Assembly (NCBI RefSeq): GCF_019039035.1
Contig: NZ_JAHNZT010000011.1
Location: 62,001 to 126,000, forward strand
Source of the DNA: Citreicoccus inhibens
Lineage (GTDB): Bacteria; Myxococcota; Myxococcia; Myxococcales; Myxococcaceae
DNA: 64,000 nt
Reading direction: 5' to 3'
Of the stretch, positions 54,354 through 63,596 are shown in pieces (the first letter of the stretch is position 1; each line of letters starts with the position of its first letter). A program made the translations under genes and the position numbers. The notes under the pieces are model-generated. The model did no database searches. It worked only from the letters and a program-made list of their open reading frames with translations, and was not told the origin of the DNA.

Positions 54354-54382
54354 TTGTCCGAGACGCTTGTCTCTGCTAGTAC
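54354..54382 (+). promoter_or_regulatory. Internal promoter of rplS
   Basis: TTGTCC (54354-54359) and TAGTAC (54377-54382) are exactly 17 bp apart in the 118-bp gap after trmD. rplS can thus be made independently of the upstream genes. Confidence 0.55.
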
Positions 54383-54436
54383 GGCCCGCTCTTTCCACGC
54401 GTCCTACGCGTCAAGTTCTGTATTCTGGAGTCCGTT

Positions 54437-54826
54437 ATGCGCCGCGACCTCATTCAGCACGTTGAAAGCAAGTACCTGCGCCAGGACGTCACCTCGTTCC
54501 GTACCGGTGACTCCGTTCGCGTTCACTGGAAGGTGAAGGAGGGCGAGAAGGAGCGCGTGCAGGCGTTCGAGGGCGTCGTCATCCGGAAGAAGAAGGGCCA
54601 GCACCGCGCCACGTTCACCGTACGCAAGATGTCCTTCGGCGTCGGCGTGGAGCGCATCTTCCCGCTGCACAGCCCGCGCTACGAGAAGATCGAGGTCCTG
54701 ACCCACGGCGACGTGAACCGCAACCGTCTCTTCTACCTCCGCGGCCTGAAGGGCAAGGCGTCCCGCGTGGCGGTGCAGGAGGACACGGAGGCGAAGGCCG
54801 CCGCGAAGTCCTCCAAGGGCGCGTAG
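54437..54826 (+). CDS. rplS: 50S ribosomal protein L19
   Basis: This 129-residue ribosomal protein contacts the 30S-50S interface. Signature segments are [52 protein letters not shown] and [19 protein letters not shown]-like text. The C-terminus has a short acidic/basic extension. It is preceded by an internal promoter and followed by a strong terminator. Confidence 0.96.
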   Translation: MRRDLIQHVESKYLRQDVTSFRTGDSVRVHWKVKEGEKERVQAFEGVVIRKKKGQHRATFTVRKMSFGVGVERIFPLHSPRYEKIEVLTHGDVNRNRLFYLRGLKGKASRVAVQEDTEAKAAAKSSKGA

Positions 54827-54881
54827 GCATCTGGACGGCGTGTCGACCGTCCCCTTCGCGGCGTAAGGCCGTGAGCGAAAA

Positions 54882-54911
54882 GGAGCGTCCAGCAATGGAC
54901 GCTCCTTTTTT
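54882..54911 (+). terminator. Textbook intrinsic terminator after rplS
   Basis: GGAGCGTCCA pairs perfectly with TGGACGCTCC around a GCAA tetraloop of the GNRA type, followed by TTTTTT. It lies 55 bp past the stop. Upstream As make it potentially bidirectional. Confidence 0.9.
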
Positions 54912-54935
54912 CGTTCAGGCTAGACTGAGGGTGCC

Positions 54936-56834
54936 ATGCACTTCGTCGAGGTTGCCGTCCAGAACGTCCGGGGCTTCTCACCCGCGGGGCGTTTTCCACT
55001 CAAGACCGGATACCTCATCCTCAAGCCGCCCGCGGAAGCGGCGCCGCTCGCGGGGCTGACGCTCTCGCTCCTGTTCTCCGATGGCCGCGGCGGTGACGTG
55101 GCCTACGTGGGGCCGGGCGGGAAGTCGGGCAAGGCGGCGCTCACGTTCGTGGGGCAGGACGGCGCCACGTACCGCGTGCTTCGCGAGTTGGGGGGCTCAG
55201 GGACGTTGCATCGCATGGGCGCGGGCGCGGCCCAGCCCGAGCTCATCTCCTCGGATGCGGCGGAGATCAGCCAGTACCTCCGTGGTCAGGCCGGCCTTCC
55301 GCCTCGGGGCACGTTCGAGCAGGTGTATTGCCTTCAGTTGGCGATGTTGCCGTCTCGTCGTCCGAGGAAGTCGGCCGCCGCTGCGAAGGTGGATCCGAAG
55401 ACGACGGGGAAGTTTCCGGCGCTGGCTCAGGCGGCCACGGTGCAGGCCGCCGAGGACATCCCCGCGGCCGAGGCGAAGCTTCGCGCGCTGGAGACCGAGG
55501 CGGTCAGTGCTCGCGAGGTGGATCAGATCCAGTTCCGCGTCGATGAGCTGAACTCGCTCATCTTCGAGGCGGACTCGAAGCTCAAGAGCACGGAGGGGCT
55601 GAAGGTCGCTGTCGCGGACGCGGAGGCGGCGTGGCGCTCGGCTCCTGCTCCCGAGACGCTCGGGCTGCCTCAGGACATCATCTCGCGCGTGCAGCGCTAC
55701 CCCAAGGCGGTGGCGAAGCGCGACGACGCGCTGATGAAGCTCAACGCGGATCGCGAGGTCGAGGCGCAGGACGTGCCCTCGTCCGTGGAGCCGCTCACGC
55801 AGAATCGGATCTTCTGGGCCGGGCTGGGGGCGGGGGTGTTCTTCCTCGCGCTGAGCGTGGGCCTGGGGCTGTCGGTGGGACCGCTGTGGCGCTACCTGGC
55901 GCTCTTCAACATTCCCGCCTTCGGCACGGCGGCGCTCATGGCGCTCCGCTACGTGGATGACCTCCAGAAGTCCACGCGGCGGGGGAGCAAGGAAGGCCGC
56001 TTCGACTCGCGCGAGAAGAAGATCTCCGACGAGTTCGAGGCCGAGGCCGCGCCGGTGCGCATGGCGCTCAAGGCGCTCGGGCTGGAGAACATCGACGACA
56101 TTCCCGGGGCGTTGGAGCGCAAGGATTTGCTCGGCGTTCGCGTGGGAGAACTCCAGGTCCAGCTCGAGCAGATGGAGGCGGATCCCGAGTTCGTGGCCGC
56201 GTCCTCCCGTCGCCAGGCGCTGAAGGATGAACTCGAAGGGCTCAACGGTCAGCTCTCGCAGAAGGGCGCCTACGTGCGCGAGCTGCGCGAAGTGGAGCGG
56301 GAGATCGCCCGCATCAAGGAGTCCATCACGCTGGCCAAGGCGCCGCCCTCCGCGGCGGCCCCAGGCGCGCAGCCCGGCGGGACTCCCGCTGAGCCATTGG
56401 AAGATCCTTCCCCTGCGTTGCTCGCGCAGGCCGCGGACGTGTTGACCCTGGACATCCTGGCCACGCAGGCGCTTCTGCGCGACCGCTGCGTTCAGTACCT
56501 CACGGCACTGACGGATCGCCGCTACCAGGGCGTCGAGTGGGACAAGGAGGGGCGCGCCTTCGCGCTGGCCCCTGGCAAGCGAACGCCGGTGGGCGAGCTG
56601 CCGCCGCGCGACCTGGACCTCTACTACCTGGCCCTGCGGATGACGGTCGTGGAGAAGGCGAGCGCCCGCGTGAAGCAGCCGTTCCTGCTCGAGGATGTGT
56701 TGACGGGGGTGGAGGAGGCGAAGCTGCCGCTGGTGGCTCGCATGCTCAAGCACCTGGGCACGCTGACCCAGGTGCTCCACGTCACGGCGCACCCCGGCTT
56801 CGCCCAGATGTCGGACGGCACCGTTAACGTCTAG
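54936..56834 (+). CDS. Membrane SMC/YhaN-like protein with degenerate ATPase
   Basis: This 632-residue protein starts with an ABC-ATPase-like strand pair (FVEVAVQNVRGFSPAGRFPL), but the region where a P-loop should lie reads AYVGPGGKSGKAALTF, an incomplete Walker A. Coiled coils (about 165-230 and 375-460) flank two membrane segments (about 290-312 and 318-336). The C-terminal lobe has a signature-like PRDLDLYYLALRM and a degenerate Walker B (PFLLEDVLTGVEEAKL). The layout recalls Bacillus YhaN, an SbcC relative with central membrane helices. Nucleotide hydrolysis is doubtful. It lies in its own unit after the rplS terminator. Confidence 0.65.
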   Translation: MHFVEVAVQNVRGFSPAGRFPLKTGYLILKPPAEAAPLAGLTLSLLFSDGRGGDVAYVGPGGKSGKAALTFVGQDGATYRVLRELGGSGTLHRMGAGAAQPELISSDAAEISQYLRGQAGLPPRGTFEQVYCLQLAMLPSRRPRKSAAAAKVDPKTTGKFPALAQAATVQAAEDIPAAEAKLRALETEAVSAREVDQIQFRVDELNSLIFEADSKLKSTEGLKVAVADAEAAWRSAPAPETLGLPQDIISRVQRYPKAVAKRDDALMKLNADREVEAQDVPSSVEPLTQNRIFWAGLGAGVFFLALSVGLGLSVGPLWRYLALFNIPAFGTAALMALRYVDDLQKSTRRGSKEGRFDSREKKISDEFEAEAAPVRMALKALGLENIDDIPGALERKDLLGVRVGELQVQLEQMEADPEFVAASSRRQALKDELEGLNGQLSQKGAYVRELREVEREIARIKESITLAKAPPSAAAPGAQPGGTPAEPLEDPSPALLAQAADVLTLDILATQALLRDRCVQYLTALTDRRYQGVEWDKEGRAFALAPGKRTPVGELPPRDLDLYYLALRMTVVEKASARVKQPFLLEDVLTGVEEAKLPLVARMLKHLGTLTQVLHVTAHPGFAQMSDGTVNV

Positions 56835-56880
56835 TCGGTGCGAGGCGGTCCGCGCGAGACGCCTTGGGGGAGTGGGTGGG

Positions 56881-57264
56881 ATGGGACGGGCGGCGGCGCC
56901 GGGGGACCGGCGTGGGTGGGGGAATACGGCGGAAGACAGCGCGGTGCGCTTCCTGGAGGCCCGAGGGTGGCGCGTGCGGGCCCGCAACTGGACGTGCCGT
57001 TACGGTGAGCTGGATGTCGTGGCAGAGCGCGACGAGTTCGTCTGCTTCGTCGAGGTGCGCATGCGCTCCTCTACCGTGTGCGGTGAGCCCGTGGACACGG
57101 TGTCCTTCGCCAAGCAGCGCCGCGTGGTGAAGGCGGCGATGCACTACCTCTTCCAGTATGACGTCCGCGAGCGCATGGTGCGCTTCGACGTCATCTCCGT
57201 GGTGGGGCGCGGCGCGCACGCCACGGTGGAACACATTCCTGGCGCCTTCGACGCCGGTATGTGA
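56881..57264 (+). CDS. yraN: UPF0102 / YraN-family endonuclease-like protein
   Basis: This 127-residue protein has the YraN core: NTAEDSAVRFLEARGWRV, NWTCRYGELDVVAERDEFVCFVEVRMR and AKQRRVVKAAMHYLF. The GELDxVA, FVEVR spacing is a PD-(D/E)XK nuclease-type arrangement. Family function is not settled. GGGGGAG ends 9 nt before the ATG at 56881; a GTG at 56872 is an alternative. It overlaps nothing and precedes rsmI by 10 bp, as in many genomes. Confidence 0.88.
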   Translation: MGRAAAPGDRRGWGNTAEDSAVRFLEARGWRVRARNWTCRYGELDVVAERDEFVCFVEVRMRSSTVCGEPVDTVSFAKQRRVVKAAMHYLFQYDVRERMVRFDVISVVGRGAHATVEHIPGAFDAGM

Positions 57265-57274
57265 GGAACGCCCC

Positions 57275-58108
57275 ATGGCTGGAACGCTCTATCTCGTCGC
57301 CACTCCCATCGGAAACCTGGGGGACATCACCTCACGGGCGCTGGAGACGTTGCGCACCGTGCGCTTCCTTGCGTGCGAGGACACGCGGCACTCGCGGGTG
57401 TTGCTCGACCACTTCGGAATTGGGGGCAAGGACCTCGTGAGCCTGCCAGCCTTCGCCGAAGGCCAGCGGGCCGGACGCATCCTGGAGCGCATCGTGGAGG
57501 GCGAGGACTGCGCCCTCATCACCGATGCGGGGAGCCCCGGCATCAGCGACCCGGGCGAGAAGCTGGTCGCCGAGGCCCTCGAGCGAGGGGTGACGGTGGT
57601 GCCCGTGCCTGGGGCCACCGCGTTGGTGTCCGCGTTGAGTGCGTCGGGGCTGCCCACGGGGCGGTTCCACTTCCTGGGCTTCCTGCCTCGGAAGGGGCCT
57701 GAGCGACACGCGATGCTGGAGGAAGTGGCTCCGCTGTCCGCTACGCTCGTTCTCTATGAGTCGCCTCGCCGGCTGGGCGAGACGCTCGTGGATCTCCATG
57801 CGGCCTGGGGCGAGCGGCGAGCATGCGTGGCCCGTGAGCTGACCAAGCTGCACGAGGAGTTCGTTCGCGCCCCCTTGTCGGAGCTGGCCGCGCGCTATGC
57901 CGCCGAGGAGGCCCGGGGCGAAGTCGTGGTGTTGGTGGAGGGACGCACCGGCGAGCGGCGCTGGTCCGAGGACGAGCTGAAGCGCGCGCTGCAGGAGGGG
58001 TTGGGGCGGGGCGAGAAGCTCAAGGCGCTGAGCACCGAGCTGGCTCGCCGCGCGGGCTGGGCCGGTCAGGAAGTCTACCGGCTTGGCCTGGGACTGAAGC
58101 AGCGGTGA
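57275..58108 (+). CDS. rsmI: 16S rRNA (cytidine-2'-O)-methyltransferase RsmI
   Basis: This 277-residue tetrapyrrole-methylase-fold enzyme modifies C1402 of 16S rRNA. Key segments are GTLYLVATPIGNLGDIT, FLACEDTRHSRVLL, ALITDAGSPGISDPGE, VVPVPGATALVSALSASGL, FLGFLPRKG, and ELTKLHEEF. The ATG at 57275 has GAGGAACG upstream. It is convergent with a beta-barrel gene. Confidence 0.96.
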   Translation: MAGTLYLVATPIGNLGDITSRALETLRTVRFLACEDTRHSRVLLDHFGIGGKDLVSLPAFAEGQRAGRILERIVEGEDCALITDAGSPGISDPGEKLVAEALERGVTVVPVPGATALVSALSASGLPTGRFHFLGFLPRKGPERHAMLEEVAPLSATLVLYESPRRLGETLVDLHAAWGERRACVARELTKLHEEFVRAPLSELAARYAAEEARGEVVVLVEGRTGERRWSEDELKRALQEGLGRGEKLKALSTELARRAGWAGQEVYRLGLGLKQR

Positions 58109-58151
58109 AGCAGGGCCCCAGGGCAGGACGCCCCGGGGCCAGGGCCCGTGG

Positions 58152-59447
58152 TCAGAAGCTGAAGCTGGCCGACAGGTCGAAGCGGAACGTGGTGCTCTCC
58201 GTGGCGCGGAAGCGACGGCCGGCCACGTCGTAGCGCCAGTCGAAGTTCGGGTTCACCTCGGAGGGGTTCGCGGCCACGTTGACGGTGCCGCTGCTGTCCT
58301 CGTCCTTGCCAATCGTCTCGGACGTCAGCAGGTGGTCCGAGTTGTAGAGGAAGGTGCCCGAGGCGCGGATGGTGAACGCCTCGGCGGCGCGCGCCGACAC
58401 GCCCACGAGTCCGCCGACCTGGAAGTAGTCCTCCGACGTCAGCAGCTTGCGCAGCGCCGAGCTCAGCTCATTGTAGTAGCGGCCCTTGCCCACGTAGTTG
58501 CCGATGGCGCGCAGGTCGAAGGCGAACTTCTGGAACTTCTTGTCGTTCTGGAAGGGCACCAGCTCCACGCCGAAGAGCATGCTGGCCTGGGTGGGGGACT
58601 TGATGCCCGTCTCCTTGCGGTCCCACGGCCCCGTGAGGCAGTTCTCCGGCGCGCCCAGGTTGGAGGGCGAGGCGTCGCGCTGATCGCAGTTGGAGTAGAA
58701 CTTCGGGCCGCGCACCGGGATGGTGTACGAGGCCCGGAAGTACGGGTCCGCGATGCCCATGCGCCGCGAGAACGACGTGTAGATCTGGTACTTGTGCACC
58801 CGGTCACCCACGTTGCCGCGGTTGTCCGGATCCGTGGTGTCCAGACTCGGGTCGCGCTGCTTCGCGGTGGGGGCCTCCCAGTCCAAGCCGATGATCCACG
58901 TGGGCTTGGTGTCATCCTTCTCCTGGTTGAAGAAGGCGTAGGCCATGCCGAAGTGCATGTTGCCCAGGCCACCGCGGAAGCTCTCCTGCGGCACGCCGAA
59001 CAGGGGATGCCCCAGCCCGGCCGGGTCCGCCAGGCAGCCCGGAATGGTCGAGCCGTCCGCGTTGATGCAGTTGTTGGTGAGGGTCGAGTTGGTCAGCGTG
59101 GTGCCGCTGACGAAGTCCCAGCGCTCGTTCTGCTGGAAGACGATGGGGACCGCGAAGGAGAACTCGAGGTCGCGGTAGAGGCCGAAGGCCAGCCGCAGGT
59201 TCAAGCGCGAGTCCACGCCCTTGTACCAGAGCTCGTTGCTCTCCTGGAGGTGACCGCCTTCGACCGACGGGGCCTGCTCCCGGACGAGCTTGGCGCGGGT
59301 CTGCGTCCGCTCGAACCCCACGTCGATGAAGAGATCGAACGGATCGTCATCCTCGAACGAGGACGCGATCCGCGTGATATCCGCCGCGCTGGCGGCCAAC
59401 GGCGCGCCGAGCGTCAGCGCGGCGAGAACGGCGCGAAGCCTGTGCAT
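58152..59447 (-). CDS. Predicted outer-membrane beta-barrel protein
   Basis: This 431-residue protein has a Sec signal peptide (MHRLRAVLAALTLGAPLAASA) and alternating amphipathic strands through its length, ending in FRFDLSASFSF with the C-terminal Phe typical of BamA substrates. Segments such as LEFSFAVPIVF, DPYFRASYTIPV and DYFQVGGLVGVSARA read as transmembrane strands. One disulfide-capable loop has several Cys. No family is recognised; porin, adhesin or lipid-transport barrels are all possible. GGAGGT precedes the ATG closely. Confidence 0.7.
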   Translation of the reverse strand: MHRLRAVLAALTLGAPLAASAADITRIASSFEDDDPFDLFIDVGFERTQTRAKLVREQAPSVEGGHLQESNELWYKGVDSRLNLRLAFGLYRDLEFSFAVPIVFQQNERWDFVSGTTLTNSTLTNNCINADGSTIPGCLADPAGLGHPLFGVPQESFRGGLGNMHFGMAYAFFNQEKDDTKPTWIIGLDWEAPTAKQRDPSLDTTDPDNRGNVGDRVHKYQIYTSFSRRMGIADPYFRASYTIPVRGPKFYSNCDQRDASPSNLGAPENCLTGPWDRKETGIKSPTQASMLFGVELVPFQNDKKFQKFAFDLRAIGNYVGKGRYYNELSSALRKLLTSEDYFQVGGLVGVSARAAEAFTIRASGTFLYNSDHLLTSETIGKDEDSSGTVNVAANPSEVNPNFDWRYDVAGRRFRATESTTFRFDLSASFSF

Positions 59448-59522
59448 CCGACCTCCGACGACAAATGGCCAGGGCTTCCAGCTAGCCGTGCCCTCGGAGG
59501 GGTGTCAAGAATCCGATGACGT

Positions 59523-60584
59523 TTACTTGCCCGCGACCGGAGTCCCGAGGAGTCCATCGAGCCGGCGGACCTCTTGTTCAAAGGCCGACTTCTGCGTCGC
59601 CTTAAGTGCGCCACGGTAGGTCTTGTGCTGATCGAACGGGTCCAGCACGCGGTCATCCTGCGTCATGAGCTGGTAGTGCAGGTGGGGCGCGAAGGAGTGG
59701 CCGGTGTTGCCGCTGTGGGCCAGCACCTGGCCGACGTTGAAGCGCGCCCCGGCCTGGAGGCTCTTGGGCAGCTCGGACAGGTGCAGGAAGAGGGCACGGC
59801 GCGCCTTGCCGCCAGACTCGACCAGCTCCAGTGAGTTGCCGTTGCTGCCCCAGTTCCAGTTCTTGCGCTTGATGACGCCGGCGAACGGCGCCTTGACGGG
59901 CGTGCCCACCGGGGCGCGGAAGTCCACGCCCTTGTGGCCGCGGCCGTCGCGCAGCAGGGACGTCACCTGCTCGTACGTGTCGATGGGGGAGTGCTCGAGC
60001 CGCAGCTCCAGCTCCTCACCCGTGGGCAGGTAGTAGCGGGCGTTGGCCTCGCCCTCGGGCTGGAAGCGATAGGCCCGGTGCGTCTGGCCCGTCTTCGCGC
60101 TGACGAACCGCACGGCGTACACGAGCGGCTCCTCGCCGTCGCGCCGCTGGTAGATGACGTCGAGCGTGTCACCCCGGAGCACCTCGCCTGGGACGCGCAC
60201 CCACCACACCAGCGTGCGGGTGACGACCTGGGACAGCGCGGGGCCCACGTCCGAGCCGGCCGCCTGGACGAACGCGGTCTCCAGCGGGCCGTTGATGCGC
60301 ATGGAGGCGTGCTCGAGGCCCGCGGCCTTCACGGGATTCTCGGGCGTCGCGGGGGGCGTCGTCGCGCCCGGAGCGGCGGCGGTTGCCTGCTGAGGAGTCG
60401 GCGTGCCGGCATCCGGCGCGGGGGCCTGCGCCTCCGCGGTGACTTCTTGCGTGGCCTGCGCCATGCGCTGCTTCCACCACCACACGCCTCCCGCGGCGGC
60501 GCCGAGGATGACGGAGACGGCGACCACCGGTCCGAAGGGGTTGCGCTTCGGTGGGGCACCGAGGGTGGGAAGGTTCGGCCGCAT
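59523..60584 (-). CDS. Membrane-anchored M23-family peptidase
   Basis: This 353-residue protein has an N-terminal membrane segment (about 20-36), a Pro/Ala/Thr-rich linker, a middle domain (about 90-200, probably LysM-like or G5-like, unassigned) and a C-terminal M23 domain. The metal motif HKGVDFRAPVG supplies HxxxD and HLHYQ supplies HxH, so the zinc site looks complete. It should cleave cross-links or bind peptidoglycan in the periplasm. The ATG at 60584 has GGGAG upstream. It is downstream of the NtrC-type regulator on the same strand. Confidence 0.85.
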   Translation of the reverse strand: MRPNLPTLGAPPKRNPFGPVVAVSVILGAAAGGVWWWKQRMAQATQEVTAEAQAPAPDAGTPTPQQATAAAPGATTPPATPENPVKAAGLEHASMRINGPLETAFVQAAGSDVGPALSQVVTRTLVWWVRVPGEVLRGDTLDVIYQRRDGEEPLVYAVRFVSAKTGQTHRAYRFQPEGEANARYYLPTGEELELRLEHSPIDTYEQVTSLLRDGRGHKGVDFRAPVGTPVKAPFAGVIKRKNWNWGSNGNSLELVESGGKARRALFLHLSELPKSLQAGARFNVGQVLAHSGNTGHSFAPHLHYQLMTQDDRVLDPFDQHKTYRGALKATQKSAFEQEVRRLDGLLGTPVAGK

Positions 60585-60682
60585 GCAGGCTCCCGGAGGG
60601 TGGCAATGGGTACGCGGGCCCGAAACCGCCGGCATTCCGGCGATATTTCGGCACGCGGTCGTGGGTGGGGGACAGCGAGGGG

Positions 60683-62104
60683 TTACTCGTCCGGCCCCTC
60701 GTCCTGGCCGTCCGGCGACGGGTCGCGGAGGCCAAACTCTTTCATCTTCGTCTGGAGCGACTTGCGGCTGATCTGCAGCAGGCGCGCGGCCCGCGTGACG
60801 TTGCCGCCCGTCTCATCGAGCTTCTTCACGATGAGGTCGCGCTCCAACTCGGCCGCCTTCATCCGGACGATGTCCTTGAGGCCCACTTCGCCCGTGGGGA
60901 CCTCGAGCGTGGCTGAGGAGGACGGGCTGGTGCCCGCGGTCATGCTCGTGCCCTGTCTGACGGGCTCGGGCAGGTCCTTCGCGGTGATGAGGGGACCATC
61001 CGCGAAGAGCAGCACGCGCTCGATGAGGTTCTCCAACTCGCGGATGTTGCCGGGCCACGCGTAGGTCTGCAGCAGGGTCAGCGCGTCGTCCGCGATGCCC
61101 TCGATCTTCTTGTTGAGGCGCCGGTTGTACTTGTCGACGAAGTGCTGGGCGAGCATGGGGATGTCGCTCCGGCGCTCGCGCAGCGCGGGCAGCACGATGG
61201 GGACCACCGCCAGCCGGTAGTACAGATCCTTGCGGAATCGGCCCGCTTCAATCTCGGCCTGCAGGTCCCGGTTCGTGGCCGCCACCAGGCGCACGTCCAC
61301 GCGCGTCGTCTTGATGCCGCCCACGCGCTCGAACTCACCCTCCTGGAGCGCTCGCAGGAGCTTCACCTGCATCTCGACGGGGATCTCGCCAATCTCGTCG
61401 AGGAAGAGGGTGCCTTCGTCGGCCAGTTCGAAGCGGCCTGGCTTGGAGGTGACCGCCCCGGTGAAGGCGCCCTTCTCGTAGCCGAACAGCTCGCTCTCCA
61501 GCAGCGTGGCGGGGATGGCCGCGCAGTTGATCTTGATGAAGGGCTTGTCGCGCCGGCTGGAGGCGCCGTGCAGCGCGGTGGCGATGAGCTCCTTGCCCGT
61601 GCCGCTCTCGCCCGTGATCAGCACCGTCGAGGGCGTGTCCGCGACCTTGTCGATGATCTTGTAGACGTCCTGGATGGGCGGGGACTCGCCGATGATGGCC
61701 GCTCGTGCCTTGTGGTCTGGGCGCACCGAGCGCTTGGCGCTCTCGTTCGTCTTGGCGGCCTTGGCCACGACGGAGGACAGCTCGGCTTGATCGAACGGCT
61801 TGGTGATGTAGTCGAACGCGCCGGCCTTGATGGCCTCGACCGCCGAGTCCACGGTGCCGTGCGCGGTGATGATGATGACGGGCACGTCCGAGTTGGCCGC
61901 GCGCACGGAGGCGAGGACCTCCATGCCGCCCACCTTGGGCATCACCAGGTCCGTCACCACGATGTCCGCGCCGTTCTTGTGGAACTCGGCGAGCCCTTGC
62001 TCGCCGTTCTCCGCGACGGTGACGTCAAAGCCGTCCCGGCGCAGCAGCGCGGCCAGCACCTTGCGCAGGTTGGCCTCGTCGTCGATTACCAGGACCTTGG
62101 CCAT
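60683..62104 (-). CDS. NtrC-family sigma-54-dependent response regulator
   Basis: This 473-residue regulator has a receiver (1-120: Asp8, Asp9, phospho-acceptor Asp52, Lys in ITKPF), a sigma-54 AAA+ domain (about 140-370: Walker [15 protein letters not shown] loop, Walker [18 protein letters not shown]) and a C-terminal Fis-type helix-turn-helix ([17 protein letters not shown]). It would activate -24/-12 promoters when phosphorylated. No sensor kinase is adjacent. It sits directly after the encapsulin shell gene (11-bp gap) and may be co-transcribed with it. Targets unknown. Confidence 0.93.
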   Translation of the reverse strand: MAKVLVIDDEANLRKVLAALLRRDGFDVTVAENGEQGLAEFHKNGADIVVTDLVMPKVGGMEVLASVRAANSDVPVIIITAHGTVDSAVEAIKAGAFDYITKPFDQAELSSVVAKAAKTNESAKRSVRPDHKARAAIIGESPPIQDVYKIIDKVADTPSTVLITGESGTGKELIATALHGASSRRDKPFIKINCAAIPATLLESELFGYEKGAFTGAVTSKPGRFELADEGTLFLDEIGEIPVEMQVKLLRALQEGEFERVGGIKTTRVDVRLVAATNRDLQAEIEAGRFRKDLYYRLAVVPIVLPALRERRSDIPMLAQHFVDKYNRRLNKKIEGIADDALTLLQTYAWPGNIRELENLIERVLLFADGPLITAKDLPEPVRQGTSMTAGTSPSSSATLEVPTGEVGLKDIVRMKAAELERDLIVKKLDETGGNVTRAARLLQISRKSLQTKMKEFGLRDPSPDGQDEGPDE

Positions 62105-62115
62105 GGAAGCGGGGC

Positions 62116-62982
62116 CTACGGCTGGCGCTGGGTCGAGGTCGCGCCCTCGATGGTGCAGATGGCGTCCGGGTGTTTGATGCGCAACAGCAGCGACTCCAGG
62201 ACCCGGAACGGGTGGTTCATCTTGCTGGCGCCCAGGTAGGCGGTGACCATGTCCATGGCCACCGCGAGGTCCATGTTCTCGCGGCCGGTGGAGACCACCA
62301 CGCCCGAGTCACCGCGCAGGCGGTTGGACTGGAAGATGCCGTCCGAGGCGAGCTGCCGGATGGTTTCGATCTCCAGGACGCCGGACTTCTCGTAGATGCG
62401 GTGCAGCTGCGAGTACAGGCGCGGCGACAGCACCACGGCGTAGGGGCCGTAGTGGCCGTGCTCGTTGAGCTTGCGCGTGGCCTCGACGATGGCCTGGAAG
62501 CCGCCACCCGCGGCCGTCCAATCTCCGAGCGAGACCGAGAGCCGGCCCACGGCTGTCATCAAGCCCTCGTAGCCGAGCTTGGTGTCGCCGTAGAAGATGA
62601 GCTCGTCCTCCTGCTGGGCGCAGAGCGCGGCGGCGCCCGCGGCGGCGGACACATCCAGCGGCATGTTGTGCGAGCGCGCCGCCTCGATGTCCCGCCAGTG
62701 CAGCAGGAAGTCCTTGTAGATGATGGGGATGGTCTTGAACTTGCGTGCGTCGGTGAAGACCATCGCGGTCTCCTGCTCTCCGACGATGTCCACGGCGCCG
62801 GGGGACACGCCCTGATACTCGTCGTAGGGCACCGTCTGCACGCCCGCGCCGAGCGGACCGTAGATGTCCAGGATGCGGCGGCCGACGAGCGAGCGGCGGG
62901 CGACCTGGATCACCGTCTCGTTCAGGCGCGCCCATTCCTCTTCGCGCAGCGGGTTCTCGGCATGTCCAAGAAAGTCAGGCAT
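62116..62982 (-). CDS. encA: Encapsulin shell protein
   Basis: This 288-residue HK97-fold protein starts [20 protein letters not shown], which I recall as identical at the start to Myxococcus xanthus EncA. It also keeps the blocks [39 protein letters not shown] and [13 protein letters not shown]. EncA builds a protein nanocompartment of about 32 nm that stores iron through ferritin-like cargo. GGAG lies about 8 nt before the ATG. The cargo gene ends 50 bp upstream on the same strand. Confidence 0.95.
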   Translation of the reverse strand: MPDFLGHAENPLREEEWARLNETVIQVARRSLVGRRILDIYGPLGAGVQTVPYDEYQGVSPGAVDIVGEQETAMVFTDARKFKTIPIIYKDFLLHWRDIEAARSHNMPLDVSAAAGAAALCAQQEDELIFYGDTKLGYEGLMTAVGRLSVSLGDWTAAGGGFQAIVEATRKLNEHGHYGPYAVVLSPRLYSQLHRIYEKSGVLEIETIRQLASDGIFQSNRLRGDSGVVVSTGRENMDLAVAMDMVTAYLGASKMNHPFRVLESLLLRIKHPDAICTIEGATSTQRQP

Positions 62983-63032
62983 CGGATGGCTCCGTCACGA
63001 CGGCAACAAACGGGAGGAGAATCGAAAAGGGC

Positions 63033-63491
63033 TCAGCGTCCACCGCCGCCGCCTCGGCGCAGGGGACCCACGGTCAGCGGATGGCTGCCCTCGGAAGGGG
63101 GCGGGGCCGGCATGCCGTAGATGAGGCGGTGCGGGGGCAAGGGCGTCAGCGGCTCGGGCGGCGTGCGGCCATGGGGCGCGGCCGTGGAGGGCGAGGGCGG
63201 CGGCGTGGGCACCGCGGCCTTTCCTCCGGCGACGGCCTGCTGGAAGTGACCGGGCGCGATGGGGTGCGCGAAGTGCGCGTCCTGTCCGGCGTCCAGCATG
63301 CGCAGCATGTGGGTGGCCTCGAAGACGTGCTCCTTCTCCTCGGCCGCCAGGTGCAGGAAGAAGGCGCGGACTTCCGGGTCGGTCGAGGCCGCCGCGAACG
63401 CCTCGTACTCGTTGATGGTCTCCAGCTCGCGCGCCAGCACGGCGCGGATGCGCGCCACGTCAGACCGCTCGGTGTCGGAGTTTCCAGCCAT
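63033..63491 (-). CDS. encB: Encapsulated ferritin-like cargo protein EncB
   Basis: This 152-residue protein pairs an N-terminal encapsulated-ferritin helix pair with a long Pro-rich tail and an encapsulin loading peptide. Likely ferroxidase ligands are Glu24 (ELETINEYE), Glu52 and His55 (EEKEHVFE). The tail ends in LTVGPLRR (139-146), close to the LTVGSLRR loading motif known from Myxococcus, followed by GGGGGR. The ATG at 63491 has GAGGG 9 nt upstream. A longer frame adds 28 residues. It should dock inside EncA and oxidise iron(II). Confidence 0.9.
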   Translation of the reverse strand: MAGNSDTERSDVARIRAVLARELETINEYEAFAAASTDPEVRAFFLHLAAEEKEHVFEATHMLRMLDAGQDAHFAHPIAPGHFQQAVAGGKAAVPTPPPSPSTAAPHGRTPPEPLTPLPPHRLIYGMPAPPPSEGSHPLTVGPLRRGGGGGR

Positions 63492-63580
63492 GGGTTGGCG
63501 ACCCTCGCAATCCGTTGGGGGCACCGTCAAGTGAAAGAGGGCTCGGTGGGTTTCCTGCTTCATGGCGCTGGACACGGCGT

Positions 63581-63586
63581 TAGAGT
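63581..63586 (+). promoter_or_regulatory. -10-like TAGAGT before murJ
   Basis: TAGAGT ends 10 nt before the GTG at 63597, and no Shine-Dalgarno is present, so the murJ mRNA may have a leader of only a few nucleotides. The -35 is not convincing. Confidence 0.3.
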
Positions 63587-63596
63587 CCGCGCCCGC

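Noticed and set aside
58116-58150. GC-rich inverted repeats between rsmI and the barrel gene as a terminator
   Set aside because: Several overlapping GGGCCC-type pairings exist but none is clearly favoured and there is no T-run.
62105-63032. Sigma-54 (-24/-12) promoter near the NtrC-type regulator and encapsulin
   Set aside because: I did not find a TGGCAC-N5-TTGC match in the short gaps there; a more careful matrix scan would be needed.
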